Positions 27,969-38,616 of a stretch of 64,000 nt of DNA are shown piece after piece. The notes under the pieces are model-generated. The model saw only the letters and a program-made list of their open reading frames with translations, searched no databases and had not been told where the DNA came from. The stretch comes from Bacillus wiedmannii. GTDB taxonomy: Bacteria; Bacillota; Bacilli; Bacillales; Bacillaceae_G. Positions within the stretch are counted from its first letter, which is position 1. Each line of letters opens with the position of its first letter. Location: assembly GCF_001583695.1 (NCBI RefSeq), contig NZ_LOBC01000019.1, positions 1 to 64,000 of the forward strand, given 5' to 3'. The position numbers were made by a program, and so were the translations under genes.

Positions 27969-29262
27969 TCTCGCGAATATATTTTCGAACTTCCGAAATG
28001 AAATAAAGAGAACCTGTTATGATAAAAACATCATTTTCTCCAATCATTTCAACCTTCGTATCAATTGCCTCTTTCCAATTTTCAAAAACTAGTTTTGACT
28101 CTTTCTTTGCATACGATGCAAGCTTGTCAGCAGAAATAGCACGATCAAAGGCGAATGTTGTAAAAATAATTTCATCGGCAATGGTTTCTAATTGATCTAC
28201 CATATTATGCAATTGTTTATCACCTAGGGCAGTAAATAAAACTATTACATTTTTATTTTTGTAATGTGATTCTACTGTTTTCACAAGACTTTCGATACCT
28301 TCTGGGTTATGGGCACCATCTATAATAATATCTGGATTGTTTTGCAGTTTTTCAAATCGCCCAATCCAATACGCTTCCTGTAATCCAGTTCTTATTTCTT
28401 CTTCCTCAATTAAAAATGATAAGTATGTTTTGACATACATGACTGCCATAAGTGCAAGTACTGCGTTTCCTACTTGGTGAACACCTTTCATTGAGATTCG
28501 CACATCTTCAAAGGTGGCGAAAGGACAAGTGAAATCGAACTGTTCTCCATCTTCGCCAGACTGTTTATGTAACGCTGTAAAATGCTTGCCCATCTCGTAT
28601 AAGTTTGCATGATTTTCCTTTGCAACTTTTTGAATGACTTGCAATGCTTCCTCATCTCGTACACCAGTAATAACTGGAACACCAGACTTAATAATCCCCG
28701 CCTTTTCATATGCAATTTCTCCTAGTGTGTTCCCTAAAATATGCATATGATCGTGGCCGATATTTGTAATAATCGTAAGAACAGGATGAATAACATTCGT
28801 AGAATCAAAGCGCCCTCCAAGCCCTGTTTCAAATAAAACAACATCACAGAAATTAACTTTACCGAAATAACAAATTGCCATAACAGTAATAATTTCAAAC
28901 TCAGTCGCTTCCCCTAAATCCGTCTCATCTAGTTTTTCAACGACTGGCTTTACCATCTTTACAAGTTCAGTAATCTCTTCATCTGCAATTGGTGTCCCGT
29001 TCACACTAATACGTTCGTTAAATGTTTCAATATAAGGAGAGGTAAATGTTCCTACCTTATATTTTGCATCTTCTAACATGTAGCGCATATATGTTAACGT
29101 TGAACCTTTTCCATTTGTACCAGCAAGATGAACACATTTTATGTGACGCTCTGGATTTCCAAGCTCTTCTAGCATCCATCTCATTCTTTCTAATCCTGGT
29201 TTAATACCAAACTTCAATCGGCTATGAATCCACCCTATCGCTTCTTCGTATGTATGTATCAC
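27961..29262 (-). CDS. folC: Folylpolyglutamate synthase / dihydrofolate synthase FolC
   Basis: A Mur-ligase-family enzyme that adds glutamate to folates. The 433-residue protein has the ATP loop HLAGTNGKGSTLTYM (about residues 43-57), FTSPYIETFNERI, FETGLGGRFDSTNVI and the ligase motif DGAHNPEG. The start is GTG 29262 behind AAAGGGGAAAG. It follows valS after a terminator-like hairpin, the same neighbour order as B. subtilis. Confidence 0.96.
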   Translation of the reverse strand: MIHTYEEAIGWIHSRLKFGIKPGLERMRWMLEELGNPERHIKCVHLAGTNGKGSTLTYMRYMLEDAKYKVGTFTSPYIETFNERISVNGTPIADEEITELVKMVKPVVEKLDETDLGEATEFEIITVMAICYFGKVNFCDVVLFETGLGGRFDSTNVIHPVLTIITNIGHDHMHILGNTLGEIAYEKAGIIKSGVPVITGVRDEEALQVIQKVAKENHANLYEMGKHFTALHKQSGEDGEQFDFTCPFATFEDVRISMKGVHQVGNAVLALMAVMYVKTYLSFLIEEEEIRTGLQEAYWIGRFEKLQNNPDIIIDGAHNPEGIESLVKTVESHYKNKNVIVLFTALGDKQLHNMVDQLETIADEIIFTTFAFDRAISADKLASYAKKESKLVFENWKEAIDTKVEMIGENDVFIITGSLYFISEVRKYIREKN

Positions 29263-29310
29263 GTATGCTTTCCCCTTTCAAAAGACAACCTTCATACTCC
29301 TATTATACGC

Positions 29311-29346
29311 AAAGAAAAGAGACTCACCAATATAGTGAGCCTCTAA
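29311..29346 (-). terminator. Hairpin after valS
   Basis: Stem AGAGGCTCAC / GTGAGTCTCT with one G-T wobble, followed by TTTTC on the minus strand. Confidence 0.75.
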
Positions 29347-29354
29347 AAAACATT

Positions 29355-32000
29355 TTACTTTTCAAGATCTGCTAGACGTTGGCGAACTGCTTCACGTTTT
29401 TCTAGGTAGTCTTGCTCTTTCGCACGCTCTCCGTCAATAACTGCTGCAGGAGCTTTCGCTACGAAACCTTGGTTTGAAAGTTTCTTCTGTACACGTTCTA
29501 CTTCTTTGTCGAACTTCTCAAATTCTTTCTCAAGACGTGCTCTCTCTTCATCAAGATTGATAAGATCAGCTAACGGTAAGAATAACTCTGCACCTGATAC
29601 GATTGCAGTCATTGCTTTTTCTGGTGCTTGTAAATCCGTTTGAATTATTAATTCGCTTGGGTTACAGAAACGCTCAATGTAAGAGCTGTTTTTTGTAAGT
29701 TGAGCAAGTACAGCCTCATCTTTTGCTTTAATTTGCATTTGAACTTTTTTGCTCATCGGCGTATTAACTTCTGCACGGATGTTACGAACAGAGCGAATGA
29801 TATCAACTAGAAGGTGCATTTCTGCCGCAGCTTCTGTATCTTGTAAATCTTCGCGAACTGTTGGCCACGCTGCTACTGTAATAGATTCGCCTTCATGCGG
29901 TAAATGTTGCCAAATCTTCTCTGTTACGAATGGCATGAATGGGTGTAATAGACGCATTGTTTGGTCTAATACGTAAGCTAAAATAGAACGAGTTGTTTTC
30001 TTAGCTGCTTCATCTTCACCGTATAGTGGAAGTTTCGCCATTTCAATGTACCAGTCACAGAAATCGTCCCAAATGAAGTTGTATAATGAACGACCAGCTT
30101 CACCGAACTCATATTTATCCATGTTACGCGTTACGCTTTCGATTGTTTCGTTTAAGCGAGTTAAAATCCACTTATCCGCAACTGATTTTTCACCAGTTAA
30201 ATCGATTTCTTCATACTTCATATCATCCATGTTCATTAATACGAAACGTGATGCGTTCCAAATTTTATTAATGAAGTTCCAAGTAGACTCTACTTTTTCC
30301 ATACTGAAACGTAAATCTTGACCTGGTGCGCTTCCTGTTGATAAGAAATAGCGCATTGCATCTGCACCGTACTTCTCGATAACATCCATTGGATCAATAC
30401 CGTTACCAAGAGATTTACTCATTTTACGTCCTTGCTCATCACGAACTAAACCGTGAATTAATACATCTTTAAATGGACGCTCACCAGTAAACTCTAAACC
30501 TTGGAAAATCATACGAGATACCCAGAAGAAGATGATGTCATAACCCGTTACTAATGCATCTGTTGAATAATAACGTTTAAAGTCTGCTGAATCTTCATCC
30601 GGCCAGCCAAGTGTTGAGAACGGCCATAACGCTGAACTGAACCATGTATCAAGTACGTCGTTATCTTGATTCCAGTTTTCAATATCTGCTGGTGCATCTG
30701 TACCTACGTATACTTCACCAGTTTCTTTATGATACCAAGCTGGAATACGGTGTCCCCACCATAATTGACGAGAAATACACCAGTCGTGAATGTTTTCCAT
30801 CCAGCGTAAGTATGTGTTTTCAAAACGTTCTGGTACGAACGTTACTTTCTCTTCTTCTTTTTGTTGAAGCTCTACTGCCTTCTCAGCAAGTGGAGCCATT
30901 TTCACGAACCATTGTGTTGATAAGTAAGGCTCAACAACTGCACCACTACGCTCACTATGACCTACTGAATGCATATGAGGCTCGATTTCTACTAATACGC
31001 CCGCTTCTTGTAAGTCCTTCACTAACGCTTTACGGCATTCGAAACGATCCATACCGTTATACTTACCAGCTTTTTCGTTCATTGATCCATCTTCGTTCAT
31101 TACTAAGATACGTGGTAAGTCATGACGGTTACCTACTTCAAAGTCATTCGGGTCATGAGCTGGTGTAATTTTTACAACGCCTGTTCCGAAATCTTTTTCT
31201 ACGTACTCATCAGCAATAATTGGAATCTCACGGCCTACGATTGGAAGTGTAACTGTTTTCCCGATTAAATGCTTGTAACGATCGTCTTCTGGATGAACTG
31301 CTACTGCTGTATCACCAAGCATCGTTTCTGGACGAGTAGTCGCAAGACGAATATGACCAGAGCCATCTGTTAACGGATAGTTCATATGGTAGAATGCACC
31401 TTGAACTTCTTTATGAATTACTTCAATATCAGAAAGAGCTGTGCGTGTTGCTGGGTCCCAGTTGATAATATATTCACCGCGGTAAATCAAGCCTTTTTCG
31501 TATAATTGAACGAATACTTTATTAACCGCATCAGATAAACCTTCGTCTAATGTGAAACGTTCACGAGAATAGTCTAGTCCTAAACCAACTTTCCCCCATT
31601 GTTGACGAATGTGAGACGCGTATTCCTCTTTCCATTCCCAAGCTTTTTCAAGGAATTTCTCACGGCCAAGATCGTAACGTGAAATACCTTCTTCACGAAG
31701 TTTCCCTTCTACTTTCGCTTGTGTTGCGATACCTGCATGGTCCATTCCTGGAAGCCATAATACATCGTAACCTTGCATACGCTTCGTACGAGTTAAAATA
31801 TCTTGAAGAGTTGTATCCCAAGCATGACCTAAGTGTAACTTACCAGTTACGTTCGGAGGTGGAATTACAATTGTGTATGGTTGTTTCTTCTCATCTCCTG
31901 TTGCTTCGAAATATTTGCCTTCAAGCCACCATTGATAAAGGCCTTCTTCAACGGACATATGATCATATTTAGTTGGTAAATTCTTTTCCGTGTTTGACAT
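29355..32000 (-). CDS. valS: Valyl-tRNA synthetase
   Basis: Class I aminoacyl-tRNA synthetase of 881 residues that charges tRNA-Val and edits threonine. HIGH appears as [13 protein letters not shown] (about residues 48-60) and KMSKS as [11 protein letters not shown] (about 520-530). A CP1 editing domain lies between them, and a C-terminal coiled coil ends the protein (about 815-881). A T-box leader precedes it, so expression should rise when tRNA-Val is uncharged. Confidence 0.98.
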   Translation of the reverse strand: MSNTEKNLPTKYDHMSVEEGLYQWWLEGKYFEATGDEKKQPYTIVIPPPNVTGKLHLGHAWDTTLQDILTRTKRMQGYDVLWLPGMDHAGIATQAKVEGKLREEGISRYDLGREKFLEKAWEWKEEYASHIRQQWGKVGLGLDYSRERFTLDEGLSDAVNKVFVQLYEKGLIYRGEYIINWDPATRTALSDIEVIHKEVQGAFYHMNYPLTDGSGHIRLATTRPETMLGDTAVAVHPEDDRYKHLIGKTVTLPIVGREIPIIADEYVEKDFGTGVVKITPAHDPNDFEVGNRHDLPRILVMNEDGSMNEKAGKYNGMDRFECRKALVKDLQEAGVLVEIEPHMHSVGHSERSGAVVEPYLSTQWFVKMAPLAEKAVELQQKEEEKVTFVPERFENTYLRWMENIHDWCISRQLWWGHRIPAWYHKETGEVYVGTDAPADIENWNQDNDVLDTWFSSALWPFSTLGWPDEDSADFKRYYSTDALVTGYDIIFFWVSRMIFQGLEFTGERPFKDVLIHGLVRDEQGRKMSKSLGNGIDPMDVIEKYGADAMRYFLSTGSAPGQDLRFSMEKVESTWNFINKIWNASRFVLMNMDDMKYEEIDLTGEKSVADKWILTRLNETIESVTRNMDKYEFGEAGRSLYNFIWDDFCDWYIEMAKLPLYGEDEAAKKTTRSILAYVLDQTMRLLHPFMPFVTEKIWQHLPHEGESITVAAWPTVREDLQDTEAAAEMHLLVDIIRSVRNIRAEVNTPMSKKVQMQIKAKDEAVLAQLTKNSSYIERFCNPSELIIQTDLQAPEKAMTAIVSGAELFLPLADLINLDEERARLEKEFEKFDKEVERVQKKLSNQGFVAKAPAAVIDGERAKEQDYLEKREAVRQRLADLEK

Positions 32001-32007
32001 TATTTTC

Positions 32008-32275
32008 CCTCCTTAAAATAAAAAATGCCCCTCATCCAAAAAGGACGAGGGACATCGCGGTACCACCTTTATTTACAAACAAATTCAGAAATTTGCTTAT
32101 ACTCTTAATTTGATAACGGACAAATCCGTCTTTTCCTAATGAGAACTATTCCGTTCAGAAAAGATGCTCCAGGGCTACCTTCTAACATAACTATCTAGAG
32201 AATCTCCCAGCTAATGATTCTCCTCTCTGAAGACGTTTCTTGTTATACTCTTCCCCTTCAAGGCATTTATATGAT
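32008..32275 (-). promoter_or_regulatory. T-box riboswitch of valS
   Basis: On the minus strand the leader has the invariant T-box GGTGGTACCGCG (about 32055-32066), preceded by a stem I region with the AGTA-type internal loop. After it comes a Rho-independent terminator CCCTCGTCC / GGATGAGGG plus T run (about 32014-32044). In the stem I specifier loop the best valine codon is GUA (32176-32178), between AAG and the closing CCCT stem. The specifier is tentative; the T-box itself is secure. Confidence 0.93.
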
Positions 32276-32353
32276 TGTTAATTATTATATACAATAGTGT
32301 AAAAAACGAAACCCTATTCGTCAAGATAAATTTAATACTACGGCTTTTTGGGC

Positions 32354-32390
32354 AAAAAAAGAAGATAAGTAGCATCCTCTACTTATCTTC
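32354..32390 (-). terminator. Terminator of ysxE
   Basis: A 12-bp perfect stem GAAGATAAGTAG / CTACTTATCTTC with a six-base loop, followed by seven Ts on the minus strand. A short bcr1-type repeat now lies between it and the ysxE stop codon. Confidence 0.9.
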
Positions 32391-32446
32391 TTTATCCCGC
32401 TATTTGCGGGCAGTAAGATCCCCCACTAATTAAAGTTTCACTTTAC
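32391..32446 (-). repeat. Short internally deleted bcr1-type repeat
   Basis: Read on the minus strand, GTAAAGTGAAACTTTAATT and on through GTGGGGGATCTTACTGCCCG to GCAAATAGCGGGATAAA. These are both ends of the longer copy at 57867-58018 with the middle missing (56 bp in all). TTTAT/TTTAC pentamers flank it. The ysxE stop codon (32443-32445) falls inside the flanking TTTAC. The bcr1 name is from memory of the B. cereus repeat family. Confidence 0.8.
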
Positions 32447-33468
32447 CCGTTCCCTTGCTGGGCAGCTTGTAATTGCGAAAGGAAATATTCTATATTACTA
32501 ACGAGCCAATGCGATTGTTGTAAGCTCTTTACTCCGAGAAGTTCATTTTCCTCATTGCGACTCTCTCTTCTTTTCTTATAAGACTGGATTTGCCGAATAA
32601 ATTGCGATGGATACGTCATATACGCAAACATGAGTAGTTGCTCTTCTTTCGTAAAAGGGAAATTTTTTTGGTACATTTGATACCATTCAAACCGATCACT
32701 TCGCGCAATTGGATACGTGTTTAAAGACCGAGAATAAAAACCAACTATATCTTGCACTGGTGTTGCAAACTTCGATTTTTCTAAACTAATAAAATAGCCA
32801 TTCCGTTCATAATCAAATAAGAAATGATTAAGCGATACGTTACCATGCACAAAAGTAATACGTGTTTTTTCTTTTTCCTTCATCGCATCGTTCCACTCAG
32901 TTAATTGCTTCGTTGCAAACTCACGAGCCCTCATTACATGATGATAGTACGTACAATATTGCAATTCAAACGGAGACATATACCACTTCGCTTCAGATTC
33001 TACGAGAAACTCTTCTAACATCTCACCATCATTCTCCCAGCGATCGGATATATTTGTATAATGTTTTTCTAAATCTTCTTCTGTATACGTTTCTTCTTTC
33101 ATCGTTTTTTGATGTAACGTCCCGAGAGTTTGAAACATTTTATGGTATTGATCATTATCCTCGCCGTTGCCTTCCGCACGTTCTAACCAAGGCATTAAAT
33201 AATAATTATACGTCCCGTCACTTAAAATATAACTTCCATCCGTCGCATGGTATATAGGTACATAATTTGAAAAACCGTTCTCCTTCAAATATTGCATATG
33301 GTGCAAAAAGTTATTCCGCTCTAACTTCCCGTCTTCTATTTTCTTGAGCGCATACGGACCTTGATTCGTGTAAATTTTCGTTACACTTCCGTGCTCTTCC
33401 ATATGCTGTGTATCCAATCTGTATTGCCTTACAATGGGTTCATAGCGATTTCGTAATTCAATATCCAT
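32443..33468 (-). CDS. ysxE: CotS-family spore coat-associated protein YsxE
   Basis: A 341-residue protein of the CotS/aminoglycoside-phosphotransferase-like fold. It has a kinase-like N-lobe (YALKKIEDGKLERN) and a catalytic-loop-like VHGNVSLNHFLFDYE with HGN in place of the usual HGD, so kinase activity is uncertain. In B. subtilis YsxE is a SpoVID-dependent coat protein encoded beside spoVID, and the same pair is seen here, 62 bases apart. The stop codon coincides with the flank of a short bcr1-type repeat. Confidence 0.9.
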   Translation of the reverse strand: MDIELRNRYEPIVRQYRLDTQHMEEHGSVTKIYTNQGPYALKKIEDGKLERNNFLHHMQYLKENGFSNYVPIYHATDGSYILSDGTYNYYLMPWLERAEGNGEDNDQYHKMFQTLGTLHQKTMKEETYTEEDLEKHYTNISDRWENDGEMLEEFLVESEAKWYMSPFELQYCTYYHHVMRAREFATKQLTEWNDAMKEKEKTRITFVHGNVSLNHFLFDYERNGYFISLEKSKFATPVQDIVGFYSRSLNTYPIARSDRFEWYQMYQKNFPFTKEEQLLMFAYMTYPSQFIRQIQSYKKRRESRNEENELLGVKSLQQSHWLVSNIEYFLSQLQAAQQGNG

Positions 33469-33507
33469 ACGAATAACCCTTTCTATTCAAAACATAGCCT
33501 TTAGGAA

Positions 33508-33532
33508 AATAAGCGAGTGAAAACACTCACTT
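33508..33532 (-). terminator. Hairpin at the spoVID stop
   Basis: 9-bp stem AAGTGAGTG / CACTCGCTT with one wobble, overlapping the spoVID stop and followed by ATTTT. Confidence 0.55.
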
Positions 33533-34508
33533 ATTTCGCTTTTGCCCTTGAAACAGGAATATAAATAATTTGTCCCGCAGTTAAATATATATCTTCTGTT
33601 TGATTGACACGATATAAGTTTTGTACAGACGTTTCATAACGGTCTGCAACAGATTCGATTGTATCCCCTTCTTGCACGAAATACATTCTTAACTTTGTAA
33701 ATTCTTCTTCCGGTTCTTTCGTAAATATTTTCGTTAAATAAAGTGCATTTTCATCTCGCTGTGAATACGTTTCTTCTTCTTGCTCTTCTTGTTTTTTCGC
33801 TTTTTCTTTCTTGAAATCTTTTCTTCCGAACAATTCAAATTGTGGCGTTGATTCTTTCTCCTCTTCACGCTCTACAAATTCATGTTCTTCTATTTCCTCT
33901 TCCTCTACTTCCTGCTCTTTTCTTTCCTCTAGTTGGAACGGTTCAAATGCGTAATCTTCCCACTCATCTGATTCCTTATAGACTGGTTCTTCTACGTGCG
34001 GCGCAGGTCTATTTTCATCCTCTTGTGCGGAATCAGCCTCTAACTCAGCATACGCTGCTTCTTCCTCTTCATCCTCGATTCTTTCTTCATCACATAAACC
34101 AGTGATAGATATATCCGCTAATAATTGTAAGCAACCATTTTCCTTTAATTCATAATCAAATTCTTCAATAGATACATATAGTTCTTCAATTACTTTCACA
34201 CGGTTTCTCGGAATTGATATTTCAAGCGGAAAGGAATGAACAAGTTCATTAACCCCATCTTCCCTTGTTTCTACATAATCAATTGACTTCGCTGGCGATA
34301 GATCTCTTAATGAATAAGCCGAATCATCTTGCCGCGCAACATACTCTCCCGTTAAATCTAATTGCCCTCTCACGATAACTTCATGATCAAGCTCTTCTAT
34401 CTCAACGTCTGGATCTAACGAAATTGACAAAAGTTCTTCGACTTCCTGTCCTTTTTGGAACCAAACAGATTCTTTTAATGAAAAACGTAATGAATGATCT
34501 GTTGCCAC
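33531..34508 (-). CDS. spoVID: Stage VI sporulation protein D, coat encasement protein
   Basis: Morphogenetic protein needed for the coat to encase the spore. It works with SafA/ExsA, whose gene starts the window. The 325-residue product has an N-terminal beta-rich SpoVID domain (SLRFSLKESVWFQKGQEVEELLSISLDP), a long Glu-rich acidic middle (about residues 140-265), and a C-terminal LysM (about 278-322; YFVQEGDTIESVADRY). I choose GTG 34508 because it has a strong GGGAGGGGG ribosome site; an ATG ten codons upstream (34538) has none. Confidence 0.92.
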   Translation of the reverse strand: MATDHSLRFSLKESVWFQKGQEVEELLSISLDPDVEIEELDHEVIVRGQLDLTGEYVARQDDSAYSLRDLSPAKSIDYVETREDGVNELVHSFPLEISIPRNRVKVIEELYVSIEEFDYELKENGCLQLLADISITGLCDEERIEDEEEEAAYAELEADSAQEDENRPAPHVEEPVYKESDEWEDYAFEPFQLEERKEQEVEEEEIEEHEFVEREEEKESTPQFELFGRKDFKKEKAKKQEEQEEETYSQRDENALYLTKIFTKEPEEEFTKLRMYFVQEGDTIESVADRYETSVQNLYRVNQTEDIYLTAGQIIYIPVSRAKAK

Positions 34509-34571
34509 TTCTTTTCCCCCTCCCAAACTATATGTCATTACAGATTTATGTATGGAAAGCTGACTTTATGA

Positions 34572-34607
34572 ATAAAAAAAATCACTCCCCTTATGGAGAG
34601 CGATTTT
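34572..34607 (-). terminator. Terminator of the hemAXCDBL operon
   Basis: A 12-bp stem (AAATCGCTCTCC / GGGGAGTGATTT, two wobbles) followed by a long T run on the minus strand. Confidence 0.9.
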
Positions 34608-34617
34608 CTTTCAACAA

Positions 34618-35907
34618 TTAAGCTTTTAATTTTGACATTGCAATTTCAGCCGCTGCAATCGTCGCTTCAATATCTGCATCACTATGTGCTGTCGATAAGA
34701 ATAGACCTTCGAATTGAGATGGTGGCAAGAATACACCTTGTTCTACCATTTCACGATAGTAAGCCGCAAAGAATTCTAAGTTTGAAGATTTTGCTGCATC
34801 GTAATTAACAACTTGTTCATCTGTAAAGAAGATACCAATCATAGAACCCGCACGGTTAATATGATGCGGAATGCCATGTTTTTCAGCCGCTTTACGTAAT
34901 CCAGCTTCTAACATTTCAGCTTTACGCTCAAATTCTACATACGATTCTGGCGTTAACTGTACTAACGTTTCATAACCTGCTGCCATTGCAAGTGGGTTAC
35001 CTGATAAAGTACCTGCTTGGTAAATCGGTCCGCTCGGTGCAACTTGGCGCATAATTTCTGCTTTACCACCGTATGCTCCTACTGGTAAGCCACCACCGAT
35101 TACTTTACCTAAACAAGTTAAATCAGGTGTTACACCGTAATAACCTTGTCCGCAATTATAAGCAACTCGGAATCCTGTCATGACTTCATCAAAAATAAGC
35201 AATGCACCATTTTGCTCTGTTACTTCACGAAGACCTTCTAAAAATCCTGGTTGCGGAGGAACAACACCCATATTTCCTGCTACTGGTTCTACAATTATAC
35301 AAGCAATATCATCACCAAATTGTTCGAAAGCGTATTTCACACTATCTAAATCGTTATACGCTACGGTAATCGTATTTTTCGCTACACCTTCTGGTACACC
35401 AGGGCTATCTGGTAAACCTAGCGTCGCCACACCAGAACCCGCTTTAATTAATAACGAATCACCATGACCGTGGTAACAACCGATGAATTTCAAAATTTTG
35501 TTACGGCCTGTATAACCACGAGCTAAACGTAGCGCACTCATTGTCGCTTCTGTTCCAGAGTTAACCATACGTACAATCTCAATTGATGGTACGCGCTCAA
35601 TAACAAGTTTCGCTAATTTATTCTCAATTTCCGTTGGGGCACCGAAGCTTGTTCCTCTTTCAGCAACAGACTTTAAAGCTTCAACAACACGATCGTTCGC
35701 ATGACCATGAATTAAAGGACCCCATGATAATACGTAATCGATGTATTCATTTCCATCGATATCATATACTTTAGAACCTTTTCCGCGCTCCATAAACAAC
35801 GGATTCATACCGACAGACTTAAAGGCACGAACGGGGCTATTTACGCCACCAGGCATTAAATCTTGTGCCTCTTCAAACGCCGCAATCGACTTATCAAACT
35901 TTTTCAT
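34618..35907 (-). CDS. hemL: Glutamate-1-semialdehyde 2,1-aminomutase HemL
   Basis: PLP enzyme that makes 5-aminolevulinate from glutamate-1-semialdehyde. The 429-residue protein has the class III aminotransferase fold with [11 protein letters not shown], the [12 protein letters not shown] cofactor loop and the PLP lysine in [17 protein letters not shown]. Its ATG shares one base with the hemB stop (TAATG). It is the last gene of the operon, followed by a strong terminator. Confidence 0.97.
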   Translation of the reverse strand: MKKFDKSIAAFEEAQDLMPGGVNSPVRAFKSVGMNPLFMERGKGSKVYDIDGNEYIDYVLSWGPLIHGHANDRVVEALKSVAERGTSFGAPTEIENKLAKLVIERVPSIEIVRMVNSGTEATMSALRLARGYTGRNKILKFIGCYHGHGDSLLIKAGSGVATLGLPDSPGVPEGVAKNTITVAYNDLDSVKYAFEQFGDDIACIIVEPVAGNMGVVPPQPGFLEGLREVTEQNGALLIFDEVMTGFRVAYNCGQGYYGVTPDLTCLGKVIGGGLPVGAYGGKAEIMRQVAPSGPIYQAGTLSGNPLAMAAGYETLVQLTPESYVEFERKAEMLEAGLRKAAEKHGIPHHINRAGSMIGIFFTDEQVVNYDAAKSSNLEFFAAYYREMVEQGVFLPPSQFEGLFLSTAHSDADIEATIAAAEIAMSKLKA

Positions 35908-36896
35908 TATTTAGCGCCTCCTTCTTGTAACCATCTTGCTGCATCTTTTGCATGATACGTAATAATTAAATCTGCTCCTGCACGTTTCATGCTAATTAAT
36001 TTTTCAAGTACAACTTCTTTTTCATTAATCCAACCATTTTGCGCTGCTGCTTTAATCATCGAATATTCACCACTTACGTTATATGCAACGACTGGTAAAT
36101 TAAAGTTATTTTTCACATCACGAACGATATCTAAGTAAGAAAGAGCTGGCTTTACAATTAAGAAATCTGCCCCTTCCATTACATCTGATTCTGCTTCACG
36201 GAATGCTTCCATACGGTTCGCTGGATCCATTTGATATGTTTTACGATCACCAAATTGCGGGGCACCGTGCGCCGCATCACGGAATGGTCCGTAAAATGCT
36301 GATGAATATTTCACAGCGTACGACATTACTGGTACGTGTCCAAAACCATTTTCATCTAATGCATGGCGAATTGCTGTTACGAATCCGTCCATCATGTTTG
36401 ATGGCGCAATAATGTCCGCTCCTGCTTTCGCCTGGCTTACAGCTGTTTTCGCAAGAACTGCAAGAGACTCGTCATTTAAAATAATACCATCTTCAATTAC
36501 ACCGCAATGACCATGGCTTGTGAATTGACATAAACATGTATCTGCAACTACTACTAGCTCAGGGAATTCACCTTTAATTTGCTTAATTGCACGTTGCACA
36601 ATTCCATGATCACAATATGCTGATGATCCAACTTCATCTTTTTCAGCAGGTAAACCAAATACAATAACAGAACGAATACCTAAATCAACAACCTCTTGCA
36701 TTTCAGCTTGCAATAAATCTAAAGACATTTGATATACGCCTGGCATAGAAGGCACTTCATTACGAACATTTTCTCCTTCTAATACAAAAATAGGGTAAAT
36801 AAAATCTTCCGTATGTAAAAACGTTTCACGCACAAGAGCACGCATATTACCGCTTTGTCTTAAGCGACGATGACGATTAAATTGTAAAGAGTTCAT
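35907..36896 (-). CDS. hemB: Delta-aminolevulinic acid dehydratase (porphobilinogen synthase) HemB
   Basis: Condenses two 5-aminolevulinates to porphobilinogen. The 329-residue protein carries the metal-binding cysteine cluster in [14 protein letters not shown] (about residues 122-135) and the Schiff-base lysines around SAVKYSS and [14 protein letters not shown]. It lies 20 bases after hemD and overlaps hemL by one base. Confidence 0.97.
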   Translation of the reverse strand: MNSLQFNRHRRLRQSGNMRALVRETFLHTEDFIYPIFVLEGENVRNEVPSMPGVYQMSLDLLQAEMQEVVDLGIRSVIVFGLPAEKDEVGSSAYCDHGIVQRAIKQIKGEFPELVVVADTCLCQFTSHGHCGVIEDGIILNDESLAVLAKTAVSQAKAGADIIAPSNMMDGFVTAIRHALDENGFGHVPVMSYAVKYSSAFYGPFRDAAHGAPQFGDRKTYQMDPANRMEAFREAESDVMEGADFLIVKPALSYLDIVRDVKNNFNLPVVAYNVSGEYSMIKAAAQNGWINEKEVVLEKLISMKRAGADLIITYHAKDAARWLQEGGAK

Positions 36897-36916
36897 AGAT
36901 TTCTATCCCCATTCTT

Positions 36917-37669
36917 TTATTTTATAGATTCACAAATGCATTGTAGTAATGCTTCTACAGTGTACTCTTTCGGCATAATAACATGTGGAAAATAAAGGAT
37001 CGCCTCTTTTTCCGTAATAGGCCCTATACAAGCAATTGTACAGTTTTTTGTCCATTCTCTCCAGTTTGTACCCTCAAGTAAACGAACAAAACTAGTAACA
37101 GTTGAAGGGCTTGTAAATGTAATAATGTCTACTTTCCCTACTTCTAACGCTACTATAAGCTCTTGCCTTTTCTCTACATTCTCTTTCGTACCATATACGA
37201 TTAGCTCATCTAGAGAAACACCAATTTCGCGAAGTGCAACTGGAATTACATCTCTTGCTAAATTCCCTTTCGGAAATAAAATGCACTCGTTTCCACTTAG
37301 TCTTTTTACAAACTCTTCTGCAAATACTTCTGCAACAAATGAAGTTGGAACGAAGTCCACTTGATAGCCCCGCTTTTCTAACTCTAACCTTGTTTTCACG
37401 CCTACTGCAGCAATTTTAGTCTTTGCGGGTAGCTTCTTTCTCAAGCTATCTAGAAAAAAAGCTACCCCATTTTTACTCGTAAAAATAACCCAGTCATACG
37501 AATGCAGCTGCCCTGCTATATGTTGAATTTGCCTATGAGACATACCTTCCATACGCAAAAGCGGAATTTCCAATGGAATTCCGCTCTTTTCTTTCACCGC
37601 TACACTCATTTGTTTCGCTTGATGCTGGGCACGTGTAATTAATACCGTTTTGCCAGCGAGAGCGTTCAT
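36917..37669 (-). CDS. hemD: Uroporphyrinogen-III synthase HemD
   Basis: Cyclises hydroxymethylbilane with inversion of ring D. The 250-residue protein is poorly conserved, as is typical of HemD, but shows TVLITRAQHQAKQM at the N-terminus, DWVIFTSKNGVAFFLD, and DIITFTSPSTVTSFV. It starts two bases after the hemC stop. The call rests on motifs plus position. Confidence 0.94.
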   Translation of the reverse strand: MNALAGKTVLITRAQHQAKQMSVAVKEKSGIPLEIPLLRMEGMSHRQIQHIAGQLHSYDWVIFTSKNGVAFFLDSLRKKLPAKTKIAAVGVKTRLELEKRGYQVDFVPTSFVAEVFAEEFVKRLSGNECILFPKGNLARDVIPVALREIGVSLDELIVYGTKENVEKRQELIVALEVGKVDIITFTSPSTVTSFVRLLEGTNWREWTKNCTIACIGPITEKEAILYFPHVIMPKEYTVEALLQCICESIK

Positions 37670-37671
37670 AT

Positions 37672-38601
37672 TTATTGTTGCCCCTTATTTGCAGCAAGAA
37701 TGAGTTCTTTGGCGCCTTGTTTAATTAAACGGTCCGCAGCCTCTAATCCTACTTCCTCTGGATTAGTTCCTACTACTGTCTCTTTCAATAAAATAGAACC
37801 GTCCATAGAACCGACAAGAGCTGTTAATTCGATTGCATCATTTTCTGTAAGAGTTGCATATCCAGCGATTGGAACTTGGCAGCCACCTTCAAGTTTATGA
37901 AGAAATACTCGTTCTGCCGCCACTGTTCTTTCTGTTACTGCATCATTCATATGCGCTAACAACTGTAGTAAATCCTTATCATCCTCACGACATTCAATCG
38001 CTAATGCACCTTGTCCTACAGCAGGTACACATAACGTCTCATCTAAATGTTCTGTAATAACTTCATTATCCCAGCCCATTCTTTGTAATCCAGCTGTTGC
38101 TAAAATGATTGCATCGTAATCTTCTTCTTGTAATTTACGTAAACGTGTATCGATATTTCCTCGAATCCACTTCACTTGTAAATCTGGTCTCGCAGCTAAT
38201 AATTGTGCACTGCGTCTTAAACTACTCGTACCTAAAATAGCGCCTTCTGCTAACTCTTTAAACGATGCTCCGCTTTTTGAGATAAAAGCATCACGAGGGT
38301 CAACACGCTTCGGTGTACAACCAATCATTAATCCTTCTGGAAGTACGGCCGGCATATCTTTCATACTATGTACAGCCATATCAATTTCTTTCGTAAGTAA
38401 CGCATGTTCAATCTCTTTAACAAACAAGCCTTTTCCGCCTACTTTTGAAAGAGTAACATCTAAAATAACATCACCTTTTGTGACGATTTCTTTCACTTCA
38501 AATTCATATGGTAAACCTAGTGCTTTTAACTGATCAATAAACCAGTTTGTTTGCGTTAATGCTAATTTACTCTTTCGTGACCCTACAATAATTTTGCGCA
38601 T
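37672..38601 (-). CDS. hemC: Porphobilinogen deaminase (hydroxymethylbilane synthase) HemC
   Basis: Polymerises four porphobilinogens. The 309-residue protein starts [17 protein letters not shown], has [11 protein letters not shown], the RRSAQL arginines, and the dipyrromethane-attachment cysteine in [13 protein letters not shown] (about C241). It lies 15 bases after hemX. Confidence 0.98.
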   Translation of the reverse strand: MRKIIVGSRKSKLALTQTNWFIDQLKALGLPYEFEVKEIVTKGDVILDVTLSKVGGKGLFVKEIEHALLTKEIDMAVHSMKDMPAVLPEGLMIGCTPKRVDPRDAFISKSGASFKELAEGAILGTSSLRRSAQLLAARPDLQVKWIRGNIDTRLRKLQEEDYDAIILATAGLQRMGWDNEVITEHLDETLCVPAVGQGALAIECREDDKDLLQLLAHMNDAVTERTVAAERVFLHKLEGGCQVPIAGYATLTENDAIELTALVGSMDGSILLKETVVGTNPEEVGLEAADRLIKQGAKELILAANKGQQ

Positions 38602-38616
38602 AATTCTCTCTCCTCA

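Noticed and set aside
30644-31168. 174-codon plus-strand ORF opposite valS
   Set aside because: Antisense to a conserved synthetase; no ribosome site and no recognisable domain.
32443-33468. Active kinase annotation for YsxE
   Set aside because: The expected catalytic HGD is HGN, so activity should not be assumed; the coat-protein family call is safer.
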